Position numbers and translations under genes: made by a program. The notes beneath the pieces are model-generated. The model did no database searches and was not told where the DNA came from. It saw only the letters and a program-made list of their open reading frames with translations. From Candidatus Brockarchaeota archaeon (GTDB lineage: Archaea; Thermoproteota; EX4484-205; DTQO01), in NCBI GenBank assembly GCA_017601265.1, contig JAFNJA010000029.1:1-12704 (forward strand): DNA of 12,704 nt, read 5' to 3'. Positions within the stretch are counted from its first letter, which is position 1. The number at the start of each line of letters is the position of its first letter. Below, one piece after another: positions 1 through 5,789 of this stretch.

Positions 1-1
1 C

Positions 2-970
2 AAGCTGAGGGAGCGGTTCGGCTCGGACGGCGAAGTTCTCGCGAAGCTGCGCATAGACGGGATGGCCAGCGTCGAGCCCGAGTACGCGGGCCCCCCTTTG
101 CCACCCGTCGCCCAGGGCGAGGCCGTTGATTTCTGGGGCGTCCGCACCAAAAGGATCAGCTACGGCATCGGCGAGTACGACGAGTTTTCGTACCATCCCC
201 TCTCCGGAGCCAGGACCGTCGATGACTTGGAAAGGTACAGGTGGCCAAATCCGGGCTGGTTCGACTACTCCAAGATGCGGGAGGCGGCCAAGGCAGGGCG
301 GGAGAAGCGGAAGCAGGCCGTCATGTGCGGTTACATGGCGATATTCTTCCAACACAACAAGTTGCGGGGGTTGGAGAAATCCCTCGTCGACCCATTGGCA
401 AGGCCCGAGTTCACCCGCCACCTTTTGGACAGGATAGCCGACTTCCTGTACGGGCAGCACCTGCGCATGTTCGAGGCGTGCGACGGGCTCATCGACGTTA
501 CGCAAGTCACGGACGACTTCGGAACCCAGGTGGGCCCGATGATAAGCCTGGAGGTGTTCCGCGAATTCTACAAACCCCACATGCGGAGGTTCGTCGACCT
601 AGCGCACGGCTTCGGGATCAAGGTTTTCCACCACGACGACGGCGCGATCCGCCCGTTCATCCCGGACCTGGTGGAGGTGGGCATAGACGTCTTGAATCCA
701 TTGCAGCATAATTGCCCGGGCATGGAGCTCGAGGGGCTGAAGAGGGATTTCGGGTCGGAGCTCTGCTTCCACGGCGGAGTGGACAACCAGCGCGTCCTCG
801 CTTTCGGGACTCCTGAGGAGGTTCGCGAAGAGGTCAGGCGGTGCATCGACGCTCTAGCCTGCGACGGGACGGGCTACGTGCTCGCCCCCTGCCACAACAT
901 ACAGGCTTTGACTCCAGTGGAGAGCATCGTGGCCATGTACGACGAAGCGCAAAAATATGGAAAATTCTAG
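2..970 (+). CDS. URO-D superfamily protein (MtaA/CmuA-like), 5' end outside window
   Basis: The reading frame is open from base 2 and ends at TAG 968-970, so at least 322 residues are visible and the true start lies upstream; the ATG at 62 is internal because the preceding residues (KLRERFGSDGEVLAKLRIDG) are typical of the family N-terminus. The later motifs VTDDFGTQ, FREFYKPHMRRFVDLAH, FHHDDGAI, FHGGVDNQ and GYVLAPCHNIQ are hallmark segments of the uroporphyrinogen decarboxylase fold. The HxCG zinc motif of methylcobamide:CoM methyltransferases is replaced by HHDDG, although the later Cys (APCHN) is present. It is therefore unlikely to be either a heme-pathway HemE or a classical MtaA. Relatives of this sort often lie near sugar-catabolism genes; their substrate is mostly unknown and a methyltransferase-like role is only a guess. 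Family assignment is firm, function is not. Confidence 0.9.
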   Translation, partial: KLRERFGSDGEVLAKLRIDGMASVEPEYAGPPLPPVAQGEAVDFWGVRTKRISYGIGEYDEFSYHPLSGARTVDDLERYRWPNPGWFDYSKMREAAKAGREKRKQAVMCGYMAIFFQHNKLRGLEKSLVDPLARPEFTRHLLDRIADFLYGQHLRMFEACDGLIDVTQVTDDFGTQVGPMISLEVFREFYKPHMRRFVDLAHGFGIKVFHHDDGAIRPFIPDLVEVGIDVLNPLQHNCPGMELEGLKRDFGSELCFHGGVDNQRVLAFGTPEEVREEVRRCIDALACDGTGYVLAPCHNIQALTPVESIVAMYDEAQKYGKF

Positions 971-989
971 CGCCTTTTCCTAGAGTTCT

Positions 990-1009
990 CTCTTAAAAAC
1001 TTCTAAGAG
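990..1009 (+). terminator. Possible terminator hairpin after the URO-D gene
   Basis: CTCTTA at 990-995 and TAAGAG at 1004-1009 are perfect 6-bp inverted repeats around an 8-nt loop. They lie 20 bp after the stop codon, next to pyrimidine-rich stretches (CCTTTTCC at 973-980, TTCTCTCTT at 986-994). The stem is AT-rich and weak, and no long T-run follows, so a role in termination is only suggested. Confidence 0.3.
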
Positions 1010-1082
1010 GCCTTGAGCCTGCGGCGGAAAGCGGGCTTGCCAGCAGGTGTGTCGGTAGATCTAAAGGAGGTTTGAAAAACCA

Positions 1083-1089
1083 TTTATAT
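1083..1089 (+). promoter_or_regulatory. Archaeal TATA box for the DUF4332 gene
   Basis: TTTATAT is centred 35 nt before the ATG at 1121, in otherwise GC-rich DNA. With the usual 26-27 nt from TATA to transcription start, the mRNA would begin near 1112 and have a leader of about 9 nt. This argues against the in-frame ATG at 1088, which lies inside the box. An AAAGGAGG string at 1063-1070 is upstream of the box and so would not serve as a ribosome-binding site for this gene. Confidence 0.5.
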
Positions 1090-1120
1090 GAGGAGGCGAG
1101 GACTCATCACGCGGATTCGA

Positions 1121-1525
1121 ATGCCCAAGATAGAAGAGATTGAGGGCATCGGGCCGGAATACGCGAAGAAGCTTGGTGAAGCCGGCGTCAAGACCACCGA
1201 AGATCTGCTCAAAGCGGGGGCAACGAAGGATGGGAGGAAGGCGCTCGCCGATAAGACCGGAATATCGGAAAAGTTGATCCTCGAATGGACGAACCTCGCG
1301 GATCTTTTCAGGATCAAGGGGATAGGGGAAGAGTACTCTGACTTGCTCGAGGAGGCCGGAGTGGACACGGTCGTAGAACTGTCCAAGAGGGATCCCGAGA
1401 ACCTACACGCCAAAATCCTAGAAGTCAACAAGGAGAAAAAACTCGTGAGGCGCCCGCCGTCGCTCGACCAGGTCAAAGACTGGGTCAAGCAGGCTAAGAA
1501 GCTCCCTAGGAAAGTGGAGTACTGA
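1121..1525 (+). CDS. DUF4332-type helix-hairpin-helix protein
   Basis: A 134-residue, charged, soluble protein with two helix-hairpin-helix units. The first is around residues 6-22 (IEGIGPEYAKKLGEAG, hairpin G9-I10-G11) and the second around 64-80 (IKGIGEEYSDLLEEAG, hairpin G67-I68-G69). Each is followed by a helical segment, so the protein looks like an internal duplication, as in the DUF4332 family. Such HhH pairs usually bind DNA without sequence specificity or act as protein-interaction modules; no catalytic motif is visible. The ATG at 1121 is preferred over the in-frame ATG at 1088 because the HhH domain begins directly after it and the TATA box at 1083-1089 would leave the earlier ATG untranscribed. 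It appears to be a single-gene unit flanked by its own promoter and, at 1662-1668, the promoter of the next gene. Confidence 0.85.
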   Translation: MPKIEEIEGIGPEYAKKLGEAGVKTTEDLLKAGATKDGRKALADKTGISEKLILEWTNLADLFRIKGIGEEYSDLLEEAGVDTVVELSKRDPENLHAKILEVNKEKKLVRRPPSLDQVKDWVKQAKKLPRKVEY

Positions 1526-1661
1526 AAAGAGGTACGAGCCGGAGCCTCCTTCGCTCCAGTCCCGGCCGTCCGGAGTTTTAGGGGAAGTGCCCTCTGGAAT
1601 TTCGGAATCCGGGAATAGCCTGAGTGCCTTGCGTGCGCATTCGCCAGGCGGCGGATAGTTG

Positions 1662-1668
1662 TTTAATA
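1662..1668 (+). promoter_or_regulatory. TATA box (GTTTAATA) for the gene at 1691, leaderless geometry
   Basis: TTTAATA, preceded by G, is centred on 1665, exactly 26 nt before the ATG at 1691. No Shine-Dalgarno-like sequence lies in between (the spacer is GGAAGCGCGCGATTGGGACGCG, read in two parts: GGAAGCGCGCG and ATTGGGACGCG). This is the spacing of a leaderless archaeal transcript starting at or within a base or two of the start codon. Confidence 0.7.
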
Positions 1669-1690
1669 GGAAGCGCGCGATTGGGACGCG

Positions 1691-2134
1691 ATGCCCATGA
1701 GGCGCCCCAAGTGGCTCAGCGGGTGGGGGAAGGGGAAGAACGTTTTCGAAGCTTCGCTGATAATAGACGTTCCGGGCGTCAAGGTCGTGGAAGCCACCTT
1801 CAACGACGAACCGGTTCTTTTCGCGATCGGGACTGCGCGCCAAAGAGCCGTTCCTGGCGGGAAAGCTACGGCGGCCGGGGAAGGGCGCGGGAACGACCTC
1901 GAATGGAGGGTATTCTACGATTCTGCCTCCCTGCCGGGTTTCATGCCCATCGACAGGGCCAAGGAGTTCATGGCAGGAGCGGTCGCGCTTTCGTCTTTGA
2001 CCGCGTCAGTCTACGGCGAAGGCACAGTTTTCGTGGCGAGCGGCAAGCGCTCCAAGGGGAACGCTCCCGCCCTCCTGGACTACGAGATCGCGAAGAAGGT
2101 CGAGGAAGCGAGGAGGAAAAGGGGCGGTATTTAG
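1691..2134 (+). CDS. Hypothetical protein, 147 residues
   Basis: I do not recognise this family. The protein is soluble-looking, with no signal peptide or membrane helix. It has a basic N-terminus (MPMRRPKWLSGWGKGKN) and an alternating central part that looks beta-rich (SLIIDVPGVKVVEATFNDEPVLFAIGT in the region of residues 22-48). A conserved-looking segment follows, WRVFYDSASLPGFMPIDRAKE, and the protein ends in a charged helix (LDYEIAKKVEEARRKRGG). Evidence that it is real: an archaeal TATA box at exactly the leaderless distance, a full-length frame that ends where the opposite-strand gene ends, and ordinary amino-acid composition compared with the Arg/Pro-rich overlapping frames. Its stop codon TAG (2132-2134) overlaps the TAA (2131-2133, minus strand) of the convergent transglutaminase-like gene. 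Confidence 0.7.
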   Translation: MPMRRPKWLSGWGKGKNVFEASLIIDVPGVKVVEATFNDEPVLFAIGTARQRAVPGGKATAAGEGRGNDLEWRVFYDSASLPGFMPIDRAKEFMAGAVALSSLTASVYGEGTVFVASGKRSKGNAPALLDYEIAKKVEEARRKRGGI

Positions 2135-2928
2135 CGCGCGCGCCTCAGGTTGGCAAGGATGATCAGGAAGATTATGGCTACGACCATCATCACGGTATCC
2201 ATCTCGTCCGAAGTTGGTTGGGACGGCTCGGGCGCGAACGCAAGATCGCCTATTGGGTACGCGGTCCAGCCTCCGCTTCTGTAATCCGGCGGGGTCCAAC
2301 CAAGGGGGTTGGAGCTTCCGGTAGCCTCGACCCATATCCAGCCCGCGTCCCTTCCGTCGTTCGGCAGGTCCCAGTAGACGTTCGCGTTCGGGAACTCTGG
2401 AAGCCAGATCAAAACCGCGACGTGGTCGGTGGCGTCGACTATTGCTACGTCGAAACCCGCGGCGACGTAGATCGTGCCGCACAGGAAAGCGATGTCCTCG
2501 CAGTCCCCGACCGCCTTGGCGCCCGTTGCTTCGTCGAAAGCGTGCGCCATCTCGTCGGCGTTCCACGCCCATTCCTCTTGGGGGACGCCGTCCCTGAAGA
2601 CGTTTTCGCCGTCGTACCCGTACTCCGTCCACCTTTGGACGTACTTCATGATCGCGACCGCCCTGTCCGTCTCGACCGGATACTCCACCTTGAACCTCTC
2701 CCCGATGCTGTAAGCCAGCTCCTTGTTATCGCCGAGCGTTTCGGCCGCTAGGTTTGGAAGGTAGCCGTCTGGCCCCCCGTAATAGTTCCTGTTTATCCCC
2801 CAGTTGTCGTACCAATCTCCCCCCTTCATGGTGAAGCTCGACGCCGGAAGACCGCTGGCAACCTGGTAGTTGGCGAAAACCAAGATGCAGAGCAGGAACG
2901 ACAAAACCGGGAAGCTCGAGGCGCCCAT
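2131..2928 (-). CDS. Membrane-anchored transglutaminase-like protein
   Basis: A 265-residue protein with a hydrophobic N-terminal segment (residues 6-25, likely signal peptide or anchor), an extracytoplasmic domain, and a C-terminal membrane helix (about 243-260) ended by RRAR. The core matches the transglutaminase/papain-like fold: Cys143 in GDCEDIA, His169 in DATDHVAVLIWLP, and Glu201 in WIWVEATG in the place usually taken by the catalytic Asp. The family includes proteases, deamidases and crosslinking enzymes, so the reaction cannot be named; the topology puts the active site outside the cell. It starts 13 bp after the stop of the DUF350-like membrane gene on the same strand, so the two probably form one operon. 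AGAGG lies just upstream of the ATG. The stop codon overlaps that of the convergent gene 1691-2134. Confidence 0.8.
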   Translation of the reverse strand: MGASSFPVLSFLLCILVFANYQVASGLPASSFTMKGGDWYDNWGINRNYYGGPDGYLPNLAAETLGDNKELAYSIGERFKVEYPVETDRAVAIMKYVQRWTEYGYDGENVFRDGVPQEEWAWNADEMAHAFDEATGAKAVGDCEDIAFLCGTIYVAAGFDVAIVDATDHVAVLIWLPEFPNANVYWDLPNDGRDAGWIWVEATGSSNPLGWTPPDYRSGGWTAYPIGDLAFAPEPSQPTSDEMDTVMMVVAIIFLIILANLRRAR

Positions 2929-2941
2929 GTCCCGGCCTCTG

Positions 2942-3421
2942 CTACCCCACGGGGAGGGTCAAGCTTGCCAGCACGATGAGCCCCAAGAACACCTCGTAGC
3001 TGAACAGGTAGATTCCGATCGCTATGGGGCTCTTGTTGACGTCGTCCAAGTTCACCCCGAATGGTTTGAGCTTGGTAAAAATCCGGTAGAACAGTCCGCC
3101 GAACAAGAGGCTCACGAAGAAACTGATGACTACCGCGAGGAGCCTCTGGAGGTTGAAGTAGGCGCCAAAAGCTACGGACTGAGACAGGAAGAAGGGATTG
3201 ACCATCGAACCGTAAACGACCAAGCCGGCGTAGACGAAAAAGCCGCCGACGAAAAGGCCGGTCGCCAGGGGGTTGCCCTTCACGCTTTCAAACTCCTTGA
3301 TCCTCGTCGTCATCCTCGTGACGCCCACGATCCCGACGTACCCGATCAGAAGGCAAACGAGGCTCGAGACGAAAGCCCGGGCGAACCACAAGCCCAACGA
3401 CAATAAAAACTCGCCAGCCAA
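2942..3421 (-). CDS. DUF350-like polytopic membrane protein
   Basis: A 159-residue, very hydrophobic protein with about four membrane helices (roughly residues 5-33, 50-73, 90-114 and 132-157). It looks like a tandem duplication of a two-helix unit: NPLATGLFVGGFFVYAGLVVYGSM (helix 2, given here as the segment 50-73) and SPIAIGIYLFSYEVFLGLIVLASL (helix 4) resemble each other and the GN.A.A...GGF motif of DUF350. The first unit is preceded by a charged loop RMTTRIKEFESVKG. The function of DUF350 is not established. The start is taken as TTG (3421-3419), supported by GGAG 7 nt upstream and a TATA box at 3455-3461; no earlier in-frame ATG fits. It is followed after 13 bp by the transglutaminase-like gene, so the pair is probably co-transcribed and acts at the membrane. 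Confidence 0.7.
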   Translation of the reverse strand: MAGEFLLSLGLWFARAFVSSLVCLLIGYVGIVGVTRMTTRIKEFESVKGNPLATGLFVGGFFVYAGLVVYGSMVNPFFLSQSVAFGAYFNLQRLLAVVISFFVSLLFGGLFYRIFTKLKPFGVNLDDVNKSPIAIGIYLFSYEVFLGLIVLASLTLPVG

Positions 3422-3454
3422 ATACTTTCTCCGCCGGTGGCTGCAGCTTGAGCG

Positions 3455-3461
3455 AATATAA
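3455..3461 (-). promoter_or_regulatory. TATA box for the DUF350-like/transglutaminase operon
   Basis: On the minus strand this reads TTATATT, centred 37 nt before the TTG start at 3421. The predicted transcription start, near 3432, coincides with a GGAG motif (minus strand, 3432-3429) placed 7 nt before the TTG. This supports the non-ATG start. Confidence 0.45.
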
Positions 3462-3514
3462 CGGTTTACGCGCGGGATTTACGTTGCGCGATGCGGTTAG
3501 GTCGGTCGCGAAGC

Positions 3515-3536
3515 GCCTCCGATGGTTCCCGGAGGC
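3515..3536. repeat. Strong GC-rich inverted repeat between the aldolase and the membrane operon
   Basis: GCCTCCG (3515-3521) and CGGAGGC (3530-3536) form a perfect 7-bp stem with an 8-nt loop. It lies 38 bp downstream of the aldolase stop codon and upstream of the minus-strand operon promoter. There is no T-run on either side, so it is not a textbook terminator. It could stabilise the aldolase mRNA 3' end or be a protein-binding site. Confidence 0.4.
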
Positions 3537-3573
3537 CCTCGTTTCCGTTGACTAGATTCGGCTTCCGAAGGCT

Positions 3574-4560
3574 TCATGCCAAGCCGGCGAAGAGGCGGAT
3601 GTATTCCTTGGTTTTTTCCTTGACCCTGTCGCGGGCCGGGCCTCCGAGCTTGCGGAAGTCTTTCTCGCTCGGATTGGCCTGGTAGGCTTTCACGAACCCC
3701 TCTATGAACGAGATAGACAGGATGGTGGCGACGTTGACCTTTGTCACCCCGCCCGTCTGGATCGCGTCCAGGAGCGTCCCCTCGCCCTTGGCCAGCTTGA
3801 TCCCCTTCTCCCTCGCGTCCTTCGGCGCCATGAGGATGCCCGAAGAGCCGTGCGAGACCAACGGCAGGCTTGTCCGGTTTTGGATCGCGACCAATCGGTC
3901 AACCCTGACCGGCCAGATGTCGTCCCAGATGCCGTGTATCGAGCCGAATGCGGCTGCAAGGAAGTCGCAACCCGTCTTGGACACGAAGTATTCGACGTCC
4001 TCCGGTTTCGCCATCAACTCCTCGACCGATTTTCCCGCCTTCGCCCTTATGGCCTGGACCGCCTCCGGCGCCGGAAGTTTTCTCAGGTTCGCGATCTCGG
4101 CCGGGGAGAAGTAGTCCTCGATCTTCGGGATCTTGCCCAGCTCCGCTTCGACCGGGACGCCCTTCTGGTGGCACATCTCGACCACTTGCCTGGTCAGCTT
4201 GACGTTCTCCTCGAAGGGCAGCGCGGAGCCGTCGAAGAGGACGGCCGTGAAACCCATGTCCAGGGCCTTCTTCACCTGGTCGACCTCGGTCGCGTGGTCG
4301 AGGTTCAGGGCCACGCGGACGTCCGTTTCCGAGGCGGCGATCTTGACCATCCCGGCCCCCAGGGCCCAGCCTGCGTACTTGCTCGCGCCCGGGCTCAGCT
4401 GGATTATCAGATCAACCGGTCGGCCGATCTCCTTGCTCGTTTCCTCCGCAGCCCAGATGAACGCCTGGACCATCTCCATGTTGTTGGCGTTGAATGCTCC
4501 GACCGCCCTCCGCTCTTTCAGGGCTGGCAGGAGCAGTTCTCGCTCGTTTACGAGGGGCAT
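3574..4560 (-). CDS. Class II (zinc) ketose-bisphosphate aldolase family protein
   Basis: A 328-residue protein of the FbaA/GatY/KbaY family, which cleaves ketose 1,6-bisphosphates to dihydroxyacetone phosphate and an aldehyde using zinc. The expected residues are present: catalytic Asp88 and zinc-ligand His89 in ALNLDHATE, Glu138 in VPVEAELG, zinc-ligand His209 in FGSIHG, and His237 in LVSHGSSG. GGVTKVNVAT (270-279) corresponds to the phosphate/NxD-type segment. NLDH replaces the more usual HLDH. It is longer than the typical 285 residues, mainly through extra sequence at 143-190 between the Glu and the second zinc His. Whether the substrate is fructose, tagatose or another (deoxy)sugar phosphate cannot be read from the sequence. 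The ATG at 4560 is fixed by a TATA box 28 nt upstream. It is divergent from the nuclease gene and close to the sugar cluster. Confidence 0.85.
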   Translation of the reverse strand: MPLVNERELLLPALKERRAVGAFNANNMEMVQAFIWAAEETSKEIGRPVDLIIQLSPGASKYAGWALGAGMVKIAASETDVRVALNLDHATEVDQVKKALDMGFTAVLFDGSALPFEENVKLTRQVVEMCHQKGVPVEAELGKIPKIEDYFSPAEIANLRKLPAPEAVQAIRAKAGKSVEELMAKPEDVEYFVSKTGCDFLAAAFGSIHGIWDDIWPVRVDRLVAIQNRTSLPLVSHGSSGILMAPKDAREKGIKLAKGEGTLLDAIQTGGVTKVNVATILSISFIEGFVKAYQANPSEKDFRKLGGPARDRVKEKTKEYIRLFAGLA

Positions 4561-4584
4561 GGATTCCGCCCGACCGAAGCTGTC

Positions 4585-4591
4585 TATTAAA
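4585..4591 (-). promoter_or_regulatory. TATA box (GTTTAATA) for the aldolase gene, leaderless geometry
   Basis: On the minus strand GGTTTAATAG is centred on 4588, 28 nt before the ATG whose A is at 4560. No Shine-Dalgarno motif lies between. The same GTTTAATA string precedes the genes at 1691 and 5790, also by 26-29 nt. Confidence 0.65.
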
Positions 4592-4682
4592 CCTTCTCGA
4601 AGGCAAGGCGGGCTGGACCGCGGGCTGAATCGAACCAGGGAACTAAACTAAGCCAAGCTCGGCTCCTTCCGCTTAACAACCA

Positions 4683-4689
4683 TTAAATA
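4683..4689 (+). promoter_or_regulatory. TATA box for the nuclease-fold gene
   Basis: TTAAATA is centred 63 nt before the ATG at 4749, giving a predicted transcription start near 4712 and a leader of about 37 nt. A GGAG motif at 4739-4742 lies 6 nt before that ATG. Unlike the leaderless genes around it, this gene would therefore use a leadered, SD-type mRNA. Confidence 0.45.
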
Positions 4690-4748
4690 GTTCGGTTCCC
4701 CTCGTCCACGCCATAACGCCAGAGGTTGGATCGACCGCGGAGCGTTAG

Positions 4749-5720
4749 ATGGTCGCGATGGCGAAGTTCATCGAGCAAGTGAAGGGTTTGACCGTTGGGT
4801 ACGCCGCGCTCGGTTACCGCGGCGGAGTTTCTGGAAGCGTCAAGCAGCAAGTCCACGACGGGGACACGATAAACGTCAGGGCCATAGGAAACTTCGGGGT
4901 CCGTTTCCTGGGCGTGGACGCGCCCGAAATCAGCTTCGTGTTGCCCGGGGAAACCGGGTACACCGGTTTGTCCAGCCCGAAGTGGGAGGAATTCTTGGGC
5001 GACCCGTTCGCCAAAGACCTTCCCCCATTCAAACCCTCCCTCGATGCGGGTCTGCGCAACTACCTGAAGGCCAAATCCGGACCCGGTGCCGCGATGAACC
5101 ATTACCGCCACGCCGCCGCCGCCGAAGACGCCCTCGAGGAAGAGGTCAGGAAGGACATCGAAGAGCTCGGCCAAACCGAAGAGAGCTTCCGGTACTTCCT
5201 CGTTTTTTGCCACGAGATTATGGACCGGTACGGGCGGCTCCTTTGCTTCATAAACCGTGACCAGCCCGATCCAGAGAAACCGGGACCCCGGCCGATAAGC
5301 TACAACGAGCGCCTTTTGCGGGCGGGGAAGGTGTGCCCCTACTTCGTCTGGCCCAACGTCAACCCGTTCCGCAAGGCGAAGTCGCTGCTCGAAGCCGTCA
5401 TTCCGCCTGGGACGGCGAAGGACACAGCGGACGGCGAAAAAACTCTGCGCGAAGCCAGGACGTGGGTGCGCGAGTCCAGGAAGGAAAAGGTTGGGGTTTT
5501 CGACAAAAAGGACCCCTTGAGGCTCCAACCCTTCGAGGTCAGGTTCCTGGCAAGGAGGAGCCCTCCGAACCGCTGGGTCATAGACCTGGGCAAGAACGAC
5601 GACGTCCTGATCAGCCCCCAGAAGTACTACACGGTACCCAACGCGGAAGACCGGCTGTTCATCCCCGAGGAATGCGTGCCCCTATTCTTGGAGAAGGGGT
5701 GGCGTAAAAAACAAGCTTGA
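4749..5720 (+). CDS. Staphylococcal-nuclease (SNase/TNase) fold protein with large insertion
   Basis: A 323-residue protein. Residues 35-60 carry the SNase signature: HDGDT (Asp37, Thr40), then VRFLGVDAPE with Arg52, Asp57 and Glu60, matching Asp21, Arg35, Asp40 and Glu43 of the S. aureus enzyme. DRYGRLLCFI at 159-168 supplies Arg163, matching Arg87. LLRAGKVCPYFVWPN (189-203) and FRKAKSLLE match the end of the SNase domain. All catalytic positions are thus kept, which predicts a calcium-dependent phosphodiesterase on DNA or RNA. Oddities: 103 residues separate Glu60 from Arg163 instead of 44, and about 100 residues follow the domain without a recognisable match. No signal peptide is visible, so it is probably cytoplasmic. 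Start ATG 4749 has GGAG upstream; ATG 4758 is an alternative. Confidence 0.8.
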   Translation: MVAMAKFIEQVKGLTVGYAALGYRGGVSGSVKQQVHDGDTINVRAIGNFGVRFLGVDAPEISFVLPGETGYTGLSSPKWEEFLGDPFAKDLPPFKPSLDAGLRNYLKAKSGPGAAMNHYRHAAAAEDALEEEVRKDIEELGQTEESFRYFLVFCHEIMDRYGRLLCFINRDQPDPEKPGPRPISYNERLLRAGKVCPYFVWPNVNPFRKAKSLLEAVIPPGTAKDTADGEKTLREARTWVRESRKEKVGVFDKKDPLRLQPFEVRFLARRSPPNRWVIDLGKNDDVLISPQKYYTVPNAEDRLFIPEECVPLFLEKGWRKKQA

Positions 5721-5757
5721 GCTGGGGCCGCGCTGCTCGAAGCGCGTCCGTCAACGG

Positions 5758-5766
5758 TTTAATAAA
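5758..5766 (+). promoter_or_regulatory. TATA box (GGTTTAATAAA) for the sugar cluster, leaderless geometry
   Basis: The TTTAATAAA string is centred about 28 nt before the ATG at 5790 and there is no Shine-Dalgarno motif between them. It therefore selects ATG 5790 over the in-frame TTG at 5772, which would lie upstream of the predicted transcription start. It is the first promoter of the plus-strand carbohydrate cluster. Confidence 0.65.
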
Positions 5767-5789
5767 CTGCTTTGGCAGGCAGCGCCTCG

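Noticed and set aside
1063..1090. AAAGGAGG followed by ATG at 1088 as the start of the DUF4332 gene
   Set aside because: Spacing of 17 nt is too long for a Shine-Dalgarno site and the ATG lies within the TATA box; ATG 1121 fits better.
1624..2751. 375-codon plus-strand frame across the hypothetical and transglutaminase-like genes
   Set aside because: Arg/Gly/Pro-rich composition, no motifs, and it overlaps two genes with convincing promoters or catalytic residues; an antisense/out-of-frame shadow of GC-rich DNA.
3850..4590. 246-codon plus-strand frame opposite the aldolase
   Set aside because: Leu/Arg/Asp-rich shadow; the aldolase active-site residues on the minus strand are unambiguous.
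4605..4690. tRNA-like GGTTCGATTC on the minus strand in the aldolase/nuclease intergenic region
   Set aside because: The 5-bp T-stem does not form around the loop, no acceptor, D or anticodon arms could be built, and the stretch carries promoter elements.
4683..5528. 281-codon minus-strand frame opposite the nuclease-fold gene
   Set aside because: No recognisable motif, while the plus frame carries the complete SNase signature.
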